Origin: Curtobacterium sp. HSID17257
GTDB lineage: Bacteria; Actinomycetota; Actinomycetes; Actinomycetales; Microbacteriaceae
NCBI RefSeq assembly: GCF_003989515.1
Contig: NZ_RBLU01000023.1
Span: 1-38,399, forward strand
Length of the DNA stretch: 38,399 nucleotides
Reading direction: 5' to 3'
This document shows, in pieces, positions 16,530 to 24,559 of this stretch (within the stretch, counting starts at the first letter, position 1; each line of letters opens with the position of its first letter). Position numbers and translations under genes: made by a program. Under the pieces are notes generated by a model that searched no databases, had not been told where the DNA came from, and saw nothing but the letters and a program-made list of their open reading frames with translations.

Positions 16530-17069
16530 TCAAGACCCGCTGCCCTGCTCCTCTTCGATCTCATCGGCACTCCCCGGGAAGCAGAGCGATTCGGCCTCCA
16601 AGGTGTACTTGCCGGGGAACGCGTACAGATCGATCAACGCGGTCGACGCTCCACCTCGTCCGACGACGACCGGGCCGTCAGGATCCGCGACTCGTTCGAC
16701 GGTCATGCCCGCGGACTGCCAGGTACTCGTGACCGTCGCAGCGTCGCCGTCCGGACTGCCACCTGCGTCCGTCCTGGTGATCAGGTAGACCCAGTTGGCT
16801 CCTTCTCCACCGTCGGGGAGCGTGCAGCTGTCGACGTAATCCGGACCCTGCGTGGTGACCCACTCGCCCCCGAGCTGCGACGCGGTCCTGTCGACGAGCT
16901 CGGTCATCTTCCGCTGAGCAGTCTCGGGGTCCATCTGGGCCGTCCTTCCCTCTTCGGATGGCGTCTCGCCTACCGAAGGGTGTCGAGTGCAACCGCTGAT
17001 GAAGATCAGCAGTGCAAGGGGTGTGAGGGCAACGCTCGTCAGGCGCCGCACGGTCAGCTGGGCAGACAT
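16530..17069 (-). CDS. Lipoprotein 1 of a tandem array (putative immunity protein)
   Basis: A 179-residue lipoprotein, first of three tandem paralogues. ATG 17069 has a good ribosome binding site (GAGGAG, about 5 bp upstream). The signal peptide LTSVALTPLALLIFISGC gives the lipidated cysteine at residue 27. The shared motifs are LGGEWVTTQGPDYVDSCTL and EAESLCFPGSADEIEEEQ. It starts 28 bp after the stop of the hydrolase gene, so the two are almost certainly co-transcribed. Function is unknown from sequence alone. The arrangement is like the S. aureus T7SS lipase TslA and its TilA lipoprotein immunity proteins, but I see no sequence similarity to those and claim only an architectural parallel. 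Confidence 0.78.
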   Translation of the reverse strand: MSAQLTVRRLTSVALTPLALLIFISGCTRHPSVGETPSEEGRTAQMDPETAQRKMTELVDRTASQLGGEWVTTQGPDYVDSCTLPDGGEGANWVYLITRTDAGGSPDGDAATVTSTWQSAGMTVERVADPDGPVVVGRGGASTALIDLYAFPGKYTLEAESLCFPGSADEIEEEQGSGS

Positions 17070-17097
17070 TCGTCTCCTCTCGAGGCTCTCCGGCCTC

Positions 17098-19026
17098 TCA
17101 TCCTGATGACGCCGGTGTGAGCTCGGCATCGCGGCCCGTGGTCGCGAGTCCCACGTTGCGCAGGCTCTCGGTACCACGGTCGAGGTACCCCCGAAGGTCA
17201 CTCCTCAAGGGATCGTGATGGAGAACCGGTTCGAGGTCCGTCCCGTCCGCAGCCGTCGCGCCGTCCACTCCGAACACGTTCACGCCGAAGATGTCGCGTG
17301 TCGGGTCCACGTGGTGCGCGTAACTCTGTTCACGGCCGAACTCGGCCCATTCGTCCCCCAGACCTTCCTTGCCGGTCGGCGCGTCCTTCGCCCGTGCTGC
17401 GTACACGTGGTCCGCGTGGATGTCGGTGATCGAGCGCATGTGATCCGGAAGCCCGGCCGAGCCCAGAGCGACGAAGCGATCGACGTGGACACCCTGCTCT
17501 GCGAGGGCGACGGCCGCGGTCGTCGTACCGTACGAGTGCGCCACGACGTTCGTCTCAGGCATCTGACCCGCACGGACCGCGTCGAGTCCCCGGAGCGCGT
17601 CAGCCAACTGTCCGCCGCCCTTCTTCGCCTTGCCCATGAACAGCACGTCCTTCTCGTCGGGGGTCTCGTAGCCGATCCACGCGACGACCGCGTGCGACGG
17701 AGATCCCGGGCGACGGGCTTGCTCCTGGTAGATGTTCTGAGCGCCTCTCGACCACATCGTCATGTCCGCGGACGTCGTGTTCATGCCCGGGACAGCCCAG
17801 GTCACCGAATCCGCACGATCGAGATCGCCGATCGAGACAGCAGCGAGCGGCGGTCGATCGTCGGTGAGTGCGATGAGGAAGCGCTTGCCGTCGGAACCCT
17901 TCTTCGTCAACGCAGCATTGACGTTCCGGAGGGCCTTGCGGTCCGCGTACAGCGCCGTGAGTTCCCGCGCCAACACCCGTGAGCCGTCACCCGCCGATGC
18001 GACCGTCCGCTCCAGCTGCTGGATCTGGCGCTCCACGTCGACCAGTCGCTGGTTCAGCACGAGGGCGTTCGCCGTACTCCGCGCCCAGTACGGGACACCC
18101 TCGAGGTTCCCGAGTCGCGCGAGCACGTCCGTCGGGAAACCGTCGAACACGCTGGCGTCGGCCGTCGTCAGCCCGAGCGCAGCCCAGCGCTCCGCGACCT
18201 CCGTCGGCGTCAGGTGCTCCGCGAACAGCCGTTGGAGGGCAGGCGCCGCCTGTCCGGTCGCCGCGATGTCGAGAGCCGCGTTCGACAGCGACCCACTGCC
18301 GCCGGCGGCCTCGAAGGCGTCGGCGATCCTGCCGATCCAGCTCCGGTCCTCGTCGTTCTCGCGCACGTAACGCGCGAAGCCCGCCGGCATGCTCGCGCGG
18401 TCGACCGTGACCCAGGCGCAGGAGGCCCGGAAGGAGGACCACGCCGATCGCACGCGCTCGGATTCGGCCGACGCGGTCGTGTCCAGTCCCGAGGTCGTCG
18501 TGACGAACGCCCGGAGCGCGCTCGGATCGGCAGAACTCCTGCCACGGCTCGCCCCGTCGCCGTAGCGCGCACGCTCCCGACCGCGGAACTCGGCGTCGAC
18601 CTCCGGCCTCGGCTCGGGTTCGGTCGCCGGCTCGGGATCGGTGAAGCGCTCCAGTGCGTCGACGACCGATCGTCCTGCGGATCCGGCGAAGGCCTCGGCC
18701 ACGGACGCCGCCCGCTTCCGGTCGGCGTCACGTGCCTTCCACTCGGCGTGGTCACGCTGGCGCTTCCGTTCGCGCTCCGCAGCAGCGACCGCGGCGTCGA
18801 TCTGGTCGGCGAGGTCGACCAGCACGCCCGCCAGCCGCGCACGGTCCTCGGCCTCGACCACGGCCGCCTCACGGAACCGCTCAGCGTACGAGCCAGCAGC
18901 GTCGTCGAGCGCGGATGCGACGACGTCCGCCCGCTGACCGGCCTGCCCCCGCAACGTCTCAGCTGTTCGTCGCGCGACGCGTGCGAGCGCACGTGCATCA
19001 GCAGCGTCGAACTGGATGTCCCCCAT
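17098..19026 (-). CDS. T7SS-type protein: helical N-terminus plus DUF1023 alpha/beta hydrolase
   Basis: A 642-residue protein. Residues ~1-115 are predicted helical and coiled-coil-like, rich in Ala, Arg and Glu (FDAADARALARVARRTAETL and ARLAGVLVDLADQIDAAVAA), resembling a WXG100/LXG-type targeting region. A charged linker follows (PEPATEPEPRPE near residue 130). The C-terminal third looks like the DUF1023 alpha/beta-hydrolase family: GMNTTSADMTMWSRGAQN, VVAWIGYETP, then the nucleophile elbow VVAHSYGTTTAA with the serine at about residue 498, and a likely catalytic histidine in LHHDPLRSD near 603. No signal peptide is seen, as expected for a T7SS substrate. ATG 19026 has GGGGAG 5 bp upstream. 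Three lipoprotein genes follow at once. A lipase or esterase effector is inferred; the enzymatic substrate is unknown. Confidence 0.82.
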   Translation of the reverse strand: MGDIQFDAADARALARVARRTAETLRGQAGQRADVVASALDDAAGSYAERFREAAVVEAEDRARLAGVLVDLADQIDAAVAAAERERKRQRDHAEWKARDADRKRAASVAEAFAGSAGRSVVDALERFTDPEPATEPEPRPEVDAEFRGRERARYGDGASRGRSSADPSALRAFVTTTSGLDTTASAESERVRSAWSSFRASCAWVTVDRASMPAGFARYVRENDEDRSWIGRIADAFEAAGGSGSLSNAALDIAATGQAAPALQRLFAEHLTPTEVAERWAALGLTTADASVFDGFPTDVLARLGNLEGVPYWARSTANALVLNQRLVDVERQIQQLERTVASAGDGSRVLARELTALYADRKALRNVNAALTKKGSDGKRFLIALTDDRPPLAAVSIGDLDRADSVTWAVPGMNTTSADMTMWSRGAQNIYQEQARRPGSPSHAVVAWIGYETPDEKDVLFMGKAKKGGGQLADALRGLDAVRAGQMPETNVVAHSYGTTTAAVALAEQGVHVDRFVALGSAGLPDHMRSITDIHADHVYAARAKDAPTGKEGLGDEWAEFGREQSYAHHVDPTRDIFGVNVFGVDGATAADGTDLEPVLHHDPLRSDLRGYLDRGTESLRNVGLATTGRDAELTPASSG

Positions 19027-19093
19027 CAGCACTCCCCCGAGTCAGCCCGGTCCCCGCGACCGGAACATCACCGTACACCAGGGCGGCAGGACC

Positions 19094-20209
19094 TCAGAGC
19101 ACGTCCCCGCGCCCGCTGACCTTGAGCGCGTCCACCACGCCCTTGACCCGTTGCGCGTTCGCGCTCGTGGTGACGAGCAGGGCGTCCGGGGTGTCGACGA
19201 CGACGATGTCCTCGACCCCGATGAGCGAGATGAGCCGCTGACTGTGCGCCACGACGATGCCGCTCGACGAGTCGGCGAGGATGCGCGCCCCGTCGCCGAG
19301 CACCGCGAGGTTGTTCGCCCGCCCGCCGGACTGCAGCTTCGCGAGCGAGGCAAAGTCGCCCACGTCGTCCCAGTCGAAGTCACCGGGAACGACGGCCATC
19401 CGACCGGCGGCGGCGGCGGGCTCGGCGACGGTGTAGTCGATCGCGATCTTCTCGAGCCCGGGCCACACGGCGTCCACGACGGCGCCGCGCGACGAGGTGT
19501 CCCACGCCGCGGCGAGCTCCTCGATGCCGGCGAGCAGCTCGGGCTTGGTCCGGCCGATCTCGGCGAGCAGCACGTCGGCCCGGGCGATGAACATGCCGGC
19601 GTTCCAGAGGTACGAACCGTCCTCCAGGTAGCCCCGCGCGGTGTCCAGGTCGGGCTTCTCGACGAAGGACTTCACCGCGTGCACGGTCGAGGCGCCCTCG
19701 ACGTCGAGCGCCGCGGCGTCGGCGTGGATGTACCCGAAGCCGATCGCCGGCTCGGTCGGGGTGATGCCGATGGTCGTCACGTAGCCCGCGCGGGCGGCGG
19801 CGACGGCCTCCCGCACCGAGCGGCGGAACCCGCGCGCGTCACCGATGACGTGGTCGGCGGCGAACGAGCCGATCACCACGTCGGGTTCGCGACGACGGAG
19901 GATCGCCGCGGCGAGGCCGATCGCGGCCGTGGAGTCCTTCGGCTCGCTCTCGAGCACGACGTTGTGGTCGGCGACGCCGGGCAGCTGCGACTCGACGGCG
20001 GCCCGGTGCGCGCGACCCGTCACGACCATGATCCGCTGGTCCCCGGCGAGCGGTGCGAGCCGGTCCCACGTCTGCCGCAGGAGCGAGGCGCCGGAACCGG
20101 TCAGGTCGTGCAGGAACTTGGGCGCGTCGGCGCGCGAGAGCGGCCAGAGCCGGGAGCCGATGCCGCCGGCCGGGATGATCGCGTAGAAGTCCTCGAGTGC
20201 GTCTGCCAC
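19094..20209 (-). CDS. manC: Mannose-1-phosphate guanylyltransferase
   Basis: A 371-residue nucleotidyltransferase that makes GDP-mannose from mannose-1-phosphate and GTP for mannosylated envelope glycans. The pyrophosphorylase signature IIPAGGIGSRLWPLSRADAP lies near residue 10, followed by FAADHVIGD, GFGYIHAD, KSFVEKPD, SYLWNAGMFIARADVL and GDFDWDDVGDF in the family order. The length matches actinobacterial ManB/ManC proteins lacking the isomerase domain. I chose GTG 20209, which places the signature at the usual distance; there is only a weak ribosome binding site. It is divergent from a GDP-mannose-type glycosyltransferase that probably uses its product. A 67-bp gap with a 6-bp hairpin (19047-19063) separates it from the hydrolase gene. 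Confidence 0.93.
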   Translation of the reverse strand: MADALEDFYAIIPAGGIGSRLWPLSRADAPKFLHDLTGSGASLLRQTWDRLAPLAGDQRIMVVTGRAHRAAVESQLPGVADHNVVLESEPKDSTAAIGLAAAILRRREPDVVIGSFAADHVIGDARGFRRSVREAVAAARAGYVTTIGITPTEPAIGFGYIHADAAALDVEGASTVHAVKSFVEKPDLDTARGYLEDGSYLWNAGMFIARADVLLAEIGRTKPELLAGIEELAAAWDTSSRGAVVDAVWPGLEKIAIDYTVAEPAAAAGRMAVVPGDFDWDDVGDFASLAKLQSGGRANNLAVLGDGARILADSSSGIVVAHSQRLISLIGVEDIVVVDTPDALLVTTSANAQRVKGVVDALKVSGRGDVL

Positions 20210-20358
20210 CCGCTCACCGTACCGGTGCGCCCGCAGGTGACCTGGACGCCACCCGCACGGTCCCCGCACGCGACCTGCCGGGGCCGGCGGACGCTCCGGC
20301 GCGCTCCGTGGCGGACCGCACGCGACCGCGGGGGCCGCACCGTGCCTCCCGGCCGCCT

Positions 20359-20391
20359 GTTCACCGCCTGCGCGCCGCCCGTTCACCCGGA
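20359..20391 (+). promoter_or_regulatory. Candidate PHO box (PhoP direct-repeat units)
   Basis: GTTCACC occurs at 20359-20365 and again at 20381-20387, exactly 22 bp apart, with a degenerate 11-bp unit between. Three 11-bp units, the outer two carrying GTTCACC, is the layout of PhoP-binding PHO boxes known from Streptomyces. It lies 32 bp before the glycosyltransferase start, in the 213-bp gap shared with manC. I see no other clear element in that gap. Confidence 0.45.
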
Positions 20392-20422
20392 GCGCCCCGA
20401 GCGGTCACGACCCGCGCGGAGC

Positions 20423-21673
20423 ATGGGACGCACCATGAGCGCACGCAGCGTGGAGCGCGGCACGTCCCAGCGGACCGTCGCCGTCGTGACCGAGAGCTTC
20501 CTGCCCACCCTGAACGGCGTGACCACCAGCGTCCTGGCGGTCCTCGACCACCTGGAGCGTCGTGGCCACCGCGCGGTCGTCATCGCGCCGGACACCCCGG
20601 GGCTCGCGCAGTTCCGCTCGAGGACGCAGGTCGAGCGGTACCGGTCCTTCGACGTGCACCGGGTGCCCGCGGTGGCGTACCGCCGGTTCCCGGTCGCGCT
20701 CCCCCACCCGGTGCTCGACACGATCCTGGCCGCCTCCGGCGCCGACGTCCTGCACGCGGCGAGCCCGTTCCTGCTCGGCGGGCGCGCGATCACCGCGGCC
20801 GGGAGGCTCGGCATCCCCTCCGTCGCCGTCTTCCAGACCGACGTGGCCGGGTTCGCCCGCCGCAACGGCCTGGCCGCGACCGTCCCGCTGGTGCGGAGGA
20901 TCCTCGGGCGCATCCACGCGGGGGCGTCGCTGACGCTCGCCCCGTCGTCCGCGACCGCCGCGATGCTCGCCGAGGAGGGCGTGCCCCGGGTGGTCCGGTG
21001 GGGTCGTGGCGTCGACACCGCGCTCTTCCACCCGGACCGCCGGCGCTCCGCACACGTCCGCGCGGCCCGCCGCCGGATCGCACCGGGTGGCGAGACGATC
21101 GTCGGCTACGTCGGACGGCTGGCGCCCGAGAAGGAGGTCGAGCGGCTCGCCGAGCTCGGCGGCGTGCCGGGGATCCGGGTGGTCGTCGCCGGCGGCGGTC
21201 CGTCGCGGGCGGTGCTCGAGCGCCGGCTGCGGCACCTCCACGTCACCTTCACCGGTCCCCTGCGCGGCGATGCCCTGGCCGACGCCTACGCGATGCTCGA
21301 CGTCTTCGTGCACACGGGACCCGCGGAGACCTTCGGGCAGACGCTGCAGGAGGCCCACGCGAGCGGCCTGCCGGTGGTCGCCCCGGCATCCGGTGGTCCG
21401 ATCGACCTGGTCGCGCCCGGCCTGGACGGCGAGCTGTACGACCCGGACGCCCCGCAGGCACTCCGTCGCGCCGTCCTCGGCCTGGTGACCGACCCCGCCG
21501 CTGCCGCTCGCATGGGGTCGGCCGGCCGGCTCCGCGTCGAGGGCACCACGTGGGAGGCCGTCGGCGACCAGCTCCTCGCGCACCACGACACGGCCCGGAC
21601 GATCGGCGCACCGCCGGCCTCGTCGCGCGCGCTGCGTGTCGGGTGGGACGAGAGTGTCAGCGCACGCGCATAG
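20423..21673 (+). CDS. GDP-mannose-type alpha-mannosyltransferase (GT4 family)
   Basis: A 416-residue cytoplasmic-face glycosyltransferase of the GT4/GT-B fold, similar in layout to MgtA/PimB-type enzymes that mannosylate lipid acceptors. The N-terminal domain starts VAVVTESFLPTLNGVTTSV, the classical acceptor-side motif. HAASPFLLGGRA and VAVFQTDVAGFARR follow. The donor domain has VGYVGRLAPEKEVERLAEL near residue 230 and the EX7E-type block GPAETFGQTLQEAHASGLPV near residue 300. Donor GDP-mannose is inferred from family and from the divergent manC gene; the acceptor is unknown. The start may be ATG 20423 or ATG 20435 (with GGGA just before it). A PHO-box-like repeat lies upstream. Confidence 0.88.
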   Translation: MGRTMSARSVERGTSQRTVAVVTESFLPTLNGVTTSVLAVLDHLERRGHRAVVIAPDTPGLAQFRSRTQVERYRSFDVHRVPAVAYRRFPVALPHPVLDTILAASGADVLHAASPFLLGGRAITAAGRLGIPSVAVFQTDVAGFARRNGLAATVPLVRRILGRIHAGASLTLAPSSATAAMLAEEGVPRVVRWGRGVDTALFHPDRRRSAHVRAARRRIAPGGETIVGYVGRLAPEKEVERLAELGGVPGIRVVVAGGGPSRAVLERRLRHLHVTFTGPLRGDALADAYAMLDVFVHTGPAETFGQTLQEAHASGLPVVAPASGGPIDLVAPGLDGELYDPDAPQALRRAVLGLVTDPAAAARMGSAGRLRVEGTTWEAVGDQLLAHHDTARTIGAPPASSRALRVGWDESVSARA

Positions 21674-21676
21674 GAT
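21671..21676 (+). promoter_or_regulatory. Candidate -10 TAGGAT of the sdh operon
   Basis: TAGGAT overlaps the stop codon of the glycosyltransferase gene and lies 76 bp before sdhC. No matching -35 is visible. If used, it would put the dyad at 21680-21700 over the transcription start and the hairpins at 21708-21745 in the leader. Confidence 0.3.
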
Positions 21677-21679
21677 GGG

Positions 21680-21700
21680 TCGTGTTCCACACGAACACGA
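21680..21700. promoter_or_regulatory. 8-5-8 inverted repeat before sdhC, candidate operator
   Basis: TCGTGTTC and GAACACGA form a perfect 8-bp dyad around CACAC. Its symmetry and place just downstream of a -10-like hexamer suggest a repressor site. It does not fit the LexA box, which has GAAC to the left and GTTC to the right. Confidence 0.45.
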
Positions 21701-21707
21701 ACGGCAA

Positions 21708-21730
21708 GGGCTCGCCGATCGGGCGAGCCC
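21708..21730 (+). terminator. Hairpin in the sdhC upstream region (terminator or attenuator)
   Basis: Bases 21708-21716 pair perfectly with 21722-21730 (9 bp) around GATCG. It either ends the glycosyltransferase transcript or lies in the sdh leader. A second small hairpin, 21731-21735 with 21741-21745, follows directly and includes most of the sdhC Shine-Dalgarno sequence GGGAGGA. Confidence 0.55.
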
Positions 21731-21751
21731 GTCCTACGGGAGGACTCGCTC

Positions 21752-22201
21752 ATGGCCGAGCAGACCGCAGGCGGGACGACAGTGGTCGAACCGCGCGCGA
21801 CGATCGATGCGCCGCGCACATCGCGCAGGCTCGAGGGGACGCTGTACCGCGGCTCCACGGGCATGTGGTCGTGGGTGCTGCACCGCATCACCGGTGTCGC
21901 GATCTACTTCTTCCTGCTCGTGCACATCCTCGACACCGCGCTCGTCCGGCTGTCGCCCGAGGCGTACAACGCCGTGATCGGCACGTACAAGACACCGATC
22001 ATGAACATCGGTGAGATCGCGCTCGTGATGGCGATCGTCTTCCACGCACTCAACGGGCTGCGCATCATCCTGGTCGACTTCTGGTCCAAGGGCCCGAAGT
22101 ACCAGCGCGCCATGTTCTGGGTCGTCCTGGTCGTGTGGGCCGTCCTGATCGCGGGCTTCCTGCCCCGGCAGCTCATGAACCTCGTCGCGGACTTCCAGTA
22201 G
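21752..22201 (+). CDS. sdhC: Succinate dehydrogenase cytochrome b556 subunit
   Basis: A 149-residue membrane anchor of complex II. Three transmembrane helices are visible, beginning with TGVAIYFFLLVHILDTALV near residue 50, then IALVMAIVFHALNGLRIIL near 90, and MFWVVLVVWAVLIAGFL near 120. The SdhC signature HRITGV (near residue 47) and the FHALNGLR histidine, probably a heme ligand, are present. GGGAGGA lies 8 bp before ATG 21752. It is first of sdhCDAB. Quinone reduction and membrane attachment are shared with SdhD. Confidence 0.95.
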   Translation: MAEQTAGGTTVVEPRATIDAPRTSRRLEGTLYRGSTGMWSWVLHRITGVAIYFFLLVHILDTALVRLSPEAYNAVIGTYKTPIMNIGEIALVMAIVFHALNGLRIILVDFWSKGPKYQRAMFWVVLVVWAVLIAGFLPRQLMNLVADFQ

Positions 22202-22219
22202 GCGAAGGGACCCACGGAC

Positions 22220-22666
22220 ATGACCACGCAGATCGTCGAACCGCCTCGTTCGGCCGCAGCCGCCCGCCGCACCACCAACTGGGAGAAGTGGGGGTGGATC
22301 TACATGCGCGCCTCGGGCGTCCTGCTCGTCGTGCTGATCTTCGGCCACCTCTTCGTCAACATGGTCGCCGGGGAGGGCGTGAAGCAGATCGACTTCGCCT
22401 TCGTCGCCGGCAAGTGGGCCAACCCCTTCTGGCAGGTCTGGGACTCCCTGATGCTCGTCCTCGCCCTCGTGCACGGCTCGAACGGCATGCGGACGATCAT
22501 CAACGACTACGTCGCGAAGCCCGGCGTCCGGAAGACCCTGCTGCTCGCGGTGCTCATCGCCTGCGTCGCGCTGATCGTGCTCGGTCTGCTCGTCTGCTGG
22601 ACGTTCGACCCGTGCCCGGCCGGCGCCGCCGCAGCCGACCTGCCGTCGTTCTGCCCCGCGCAGTAG
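22220..22666 (+). CDS. sdhD: Succinate dehydrogenase membrane anchor subunit
   Basis: A 148-residue protein with three transmembrane helices (ASGVLLVVLIFGHLFVNMV, SLMLVLALVHGSNGMRTII and LLLAVLIACVALIVLGLLV). The LVHGSNGMRTIINDY block resembles the heme/quinone-binding region of SdhD, with a candidate axial histidine. It follows sdhC by 18 bp and has a ribosome binding site (AGGGA) before ATG 22220. The C-terminal tail is Cys- and Pro-containing (CWTFDPCPAG and PSFCPAQ), which is somewhat longer than usual. A 99-bp gap with no named element lies before sdhA. Confidence 0.93.
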   Translation: MTTQIVEPPRSAAAARRTTNWEKWGWIYMRASGVLLVVLIFGHLFVNMVAGEGVKQIDFAFVAGKWANPFWQVWDSLMLVLALVHGSNGMRTIINDYVAKPGVRKTLLLAVLIACVALIVLGLLVCWTFDPCPAGAAAADLPSFCPAQ

Positions 22667-22765
22667 CAGCCGGCACGGCCCGGGCGCCACGAGCCCCGCG
22701 CATCGAGACCCACGCGCACGCCGCGACCACCCCGTCGGCGCGCTGACCCACCCTGAAAGGCCCCA

Positions 22766-24559
22766 GTGAGCGAGACCACCGTCCACCACCACCAGCACGA
22801 CATCGTCATCATCGGCGCAGGCGGTGCCGGCATGCGTGCCGCCATCGAAGCCGGCCCGAAGGCGAAGACGGCCGTCATCTCGAAGCTCTACCCGACGCGC
22901 TCCCACACCGGTGCGGCCCAGGGCGGCATGGCCGCCGCCCTGGCGAACGTCGAGGAGGACTCGTGGGAGTGGCACACCTTCGACACGATCAAGGGCGGTG
23001 ACTACCTGGTCGACCAGGACGCCGCCGAGATCCTGGCGAAGGAGGCGATCGACGCCGTCATCGACCTCGAGAACATGGGGCTGCCGTTCAACCGCACGCC
23101 CGAGGGCAAGATCGACCAGCGCCGCTTCGGTGGGCACACGCGCGACCACGGCAAGGCGCCCGTCCGCCGGGCCTGCTACGCGGCGGACCGCACGGGCCAC
23201 ATGATCCTGCAGACGCTGTTCCAGAACTGCGTGAAGCTCGGCGTCGAGTTCCACAACGAGTTCTACGCACTCGACCTCGTCATGGTGGACGTCGTCGGCG
23301 ACGACGGCGTCACCCGCCAGCAGCCCGCCGGTGTCGTCGCCTTCGAGCTCGCGACCGGTGAGCTGCACGTCTTCCACGCGAAGGCCGTGATCTTCGCGAC
23401 CGGCGGCTTCGGCAAGATGTACAAGACGACGTCGAACGCCCACACCCTGACCGGTGACGGTGTCGGCATCGTGTGGCGCCAGGGCCTGCCGCTCGAGGAC
23501 ATGGAGTTCTTCCAGTTCCACCCGACCGGTCTCGCGGGCCTCGGCATCCTGCTCACCGAGGGTGCCCGCGGCGAGGGCGCGATCCTCCGCAACGCCTCGG
23601 GCGAGCGCTTCATGGAGCGCTACGCGCCGACCATCAAGGACCTCGCGCCGCGCGACATCGTCGCCCGCTGCATGGTGCAGGAAGTGGCCGAGGGCCGTGG
23701 TGCCGGTCCGAACAAGGACTACGTGCTCCTCGACTGCACGCACCTCGGTGCCGAGGTCCTCGAGACGAAGCTCCCGGACATCACCGAGTTCGCCCGCACC
23801 TACCTCGGTGTCGACCCGGTCGTCGAGCCGGTGCCCGTGATGCCGACCGCGCACTACGCGATGGGCGGCATCCCGACCAACACCAACGCCGAGGTCCTGT
23901 ACGACAACACCACGGTGGTGCCCGGCCTGTACGCCGCCGGCGAGTGCGCCTGCGTCTCCGTGCACGGCTCGAACCGCCTCGGCACGAACTCGCTGCTCGA
24001 CATCAACGTCTTCGGCAAGCGCTCCGGCAACAACGCCGCCGAGTGGGTGCAGACCGCCGAGTTCCTCCCCCTGCCCGAGGACCCGGCCGCCGGGGTCCGC
24101 GGCATGCTCGAGCAGCTCCGGGCCTCGACCGGCACCGAGCGCATCGCCGTCCTGCGCAAGGAGCTGCAGGACGAGATGGACAAGAACGCGCAGGTGTTCC
24201 GCACCGACGAGTCGCTCGCGAAGATGACCGAGACCATCCACCAGCTGCGCGAGCGGTACCTGAACATCGCCGTGCAGGACAAGGGCAAGCGCTTCAACAC
24301 CGACCTGCTCGAGGCCGTCGAGCTCGGGTTCCTCCTCGACCTGGCCGAGGTGGTCGTGTTCTCCGCCCGGAACCGCAAGGAGAGCCGCGGCGGCCACATG
24401 CGCGACGACTACCCGAAGCGCGACGACGAGAACTACATGCAGCACACCATGGCGTACCTGACGGGCGATCCGCACTCGTCACTCGCCGACGACCACATCA
24501 CGCTCGACTGGAAGCCCGTCGTCGTGACGCGGTACGAGCCGATGGAGAGGAAGTACTGA
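22766..24559 (+). CDS. sdhA: Succinate dehydrogenase flavoprotein subunit
   Basis: A 597-residue FAD protein that oxidises succinate to fumarate at the inner face of the membrane. It has the FAD-binding [15 protein letters not shown] near residue 17, and the flavinylation motif [15 protein letters not shown] near residue 45 whose histidine carries covalent FAD. Substrate-binding blocks are [20 protein letters not shown] and [12 protein letters not shown], and the C-terminal part has [20 protein letters not shown]. The start is GTG 22766, preceded by GAAAGG. Its TGA overlaps the sdhB ATG (TGATG), coupling the catalytic subunits. The length is normal for the family. Confidence 0.97.
   Translation: MSETTVHHHQHDIVIIGAGGAGMRAAIEAGPKAKTAVISKLYPTRSHTGAAQGGMAAALANVEEDSWEWHTFDTIKGGDYLVDQDAAEILAKEAIDAVIDLENMGLPFNRTPEGKIDQRRFGGHTRDHGKAPVRRACYAADRTGHMILQTLFQNCVKLGVEFHNEFYALDLVMVDVVGDDGVTRQQPAGVVAFELATGELHVFHAKAVIFATGGFGKMYKTTSNAHTLTGDGVGIVWRQGLPLEDMEFFQFHPTGLAGLGILLTEGARGEGAILRNASGERFMERYAPTIKDLAPRDIVARCMVQEVAEGRGAGPNKDYVLLDCTHLGAEVLETKLPDITEFARTYLGVDPVVEPVPVMPTAHYAMGGIPTNTNAEVLYDNTTVVPGLYAAGECACVSVHGSNRLGTNSLLDINVFGKRSGNNAAEWVQTAEFLPLPEDPAAGVRGMLEQLRASTGTERIAVLRKELQDEMDKNAQVFRTDESLAKMTETIHQLRERYLNIAVQDKGKRFNTDLLEAVELGFLLDLAEVVVFSARNRKESRGGHMRDDYPKRDDENYMQHTMAYLTGDPHSSLADDHITLDWKPVVVTRYEPMERKY

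Noticed and set aside
19047-19063. Terminator between manC and the hydrolase gene
   Set aside because: Only a 6-bp stem with a 5-base loop and no T run; too weak to call, so co-transcription remains open.
21680-21700. SOS (LexA) box
   Set aside because: The half-sites are in the opposite order (GTTC left, GAAC right) to the actinobacterial box GAAC-N4-GTTC.
21734-24475. Minus-strand open frame of about 900 codons opposite sdhC to sdhA
   Set aside because: It covers four overlapping well-conserved plus-strand reading frames and has shadow composition (His, Asp, Arg, Val, Leu); no recognisable domain.
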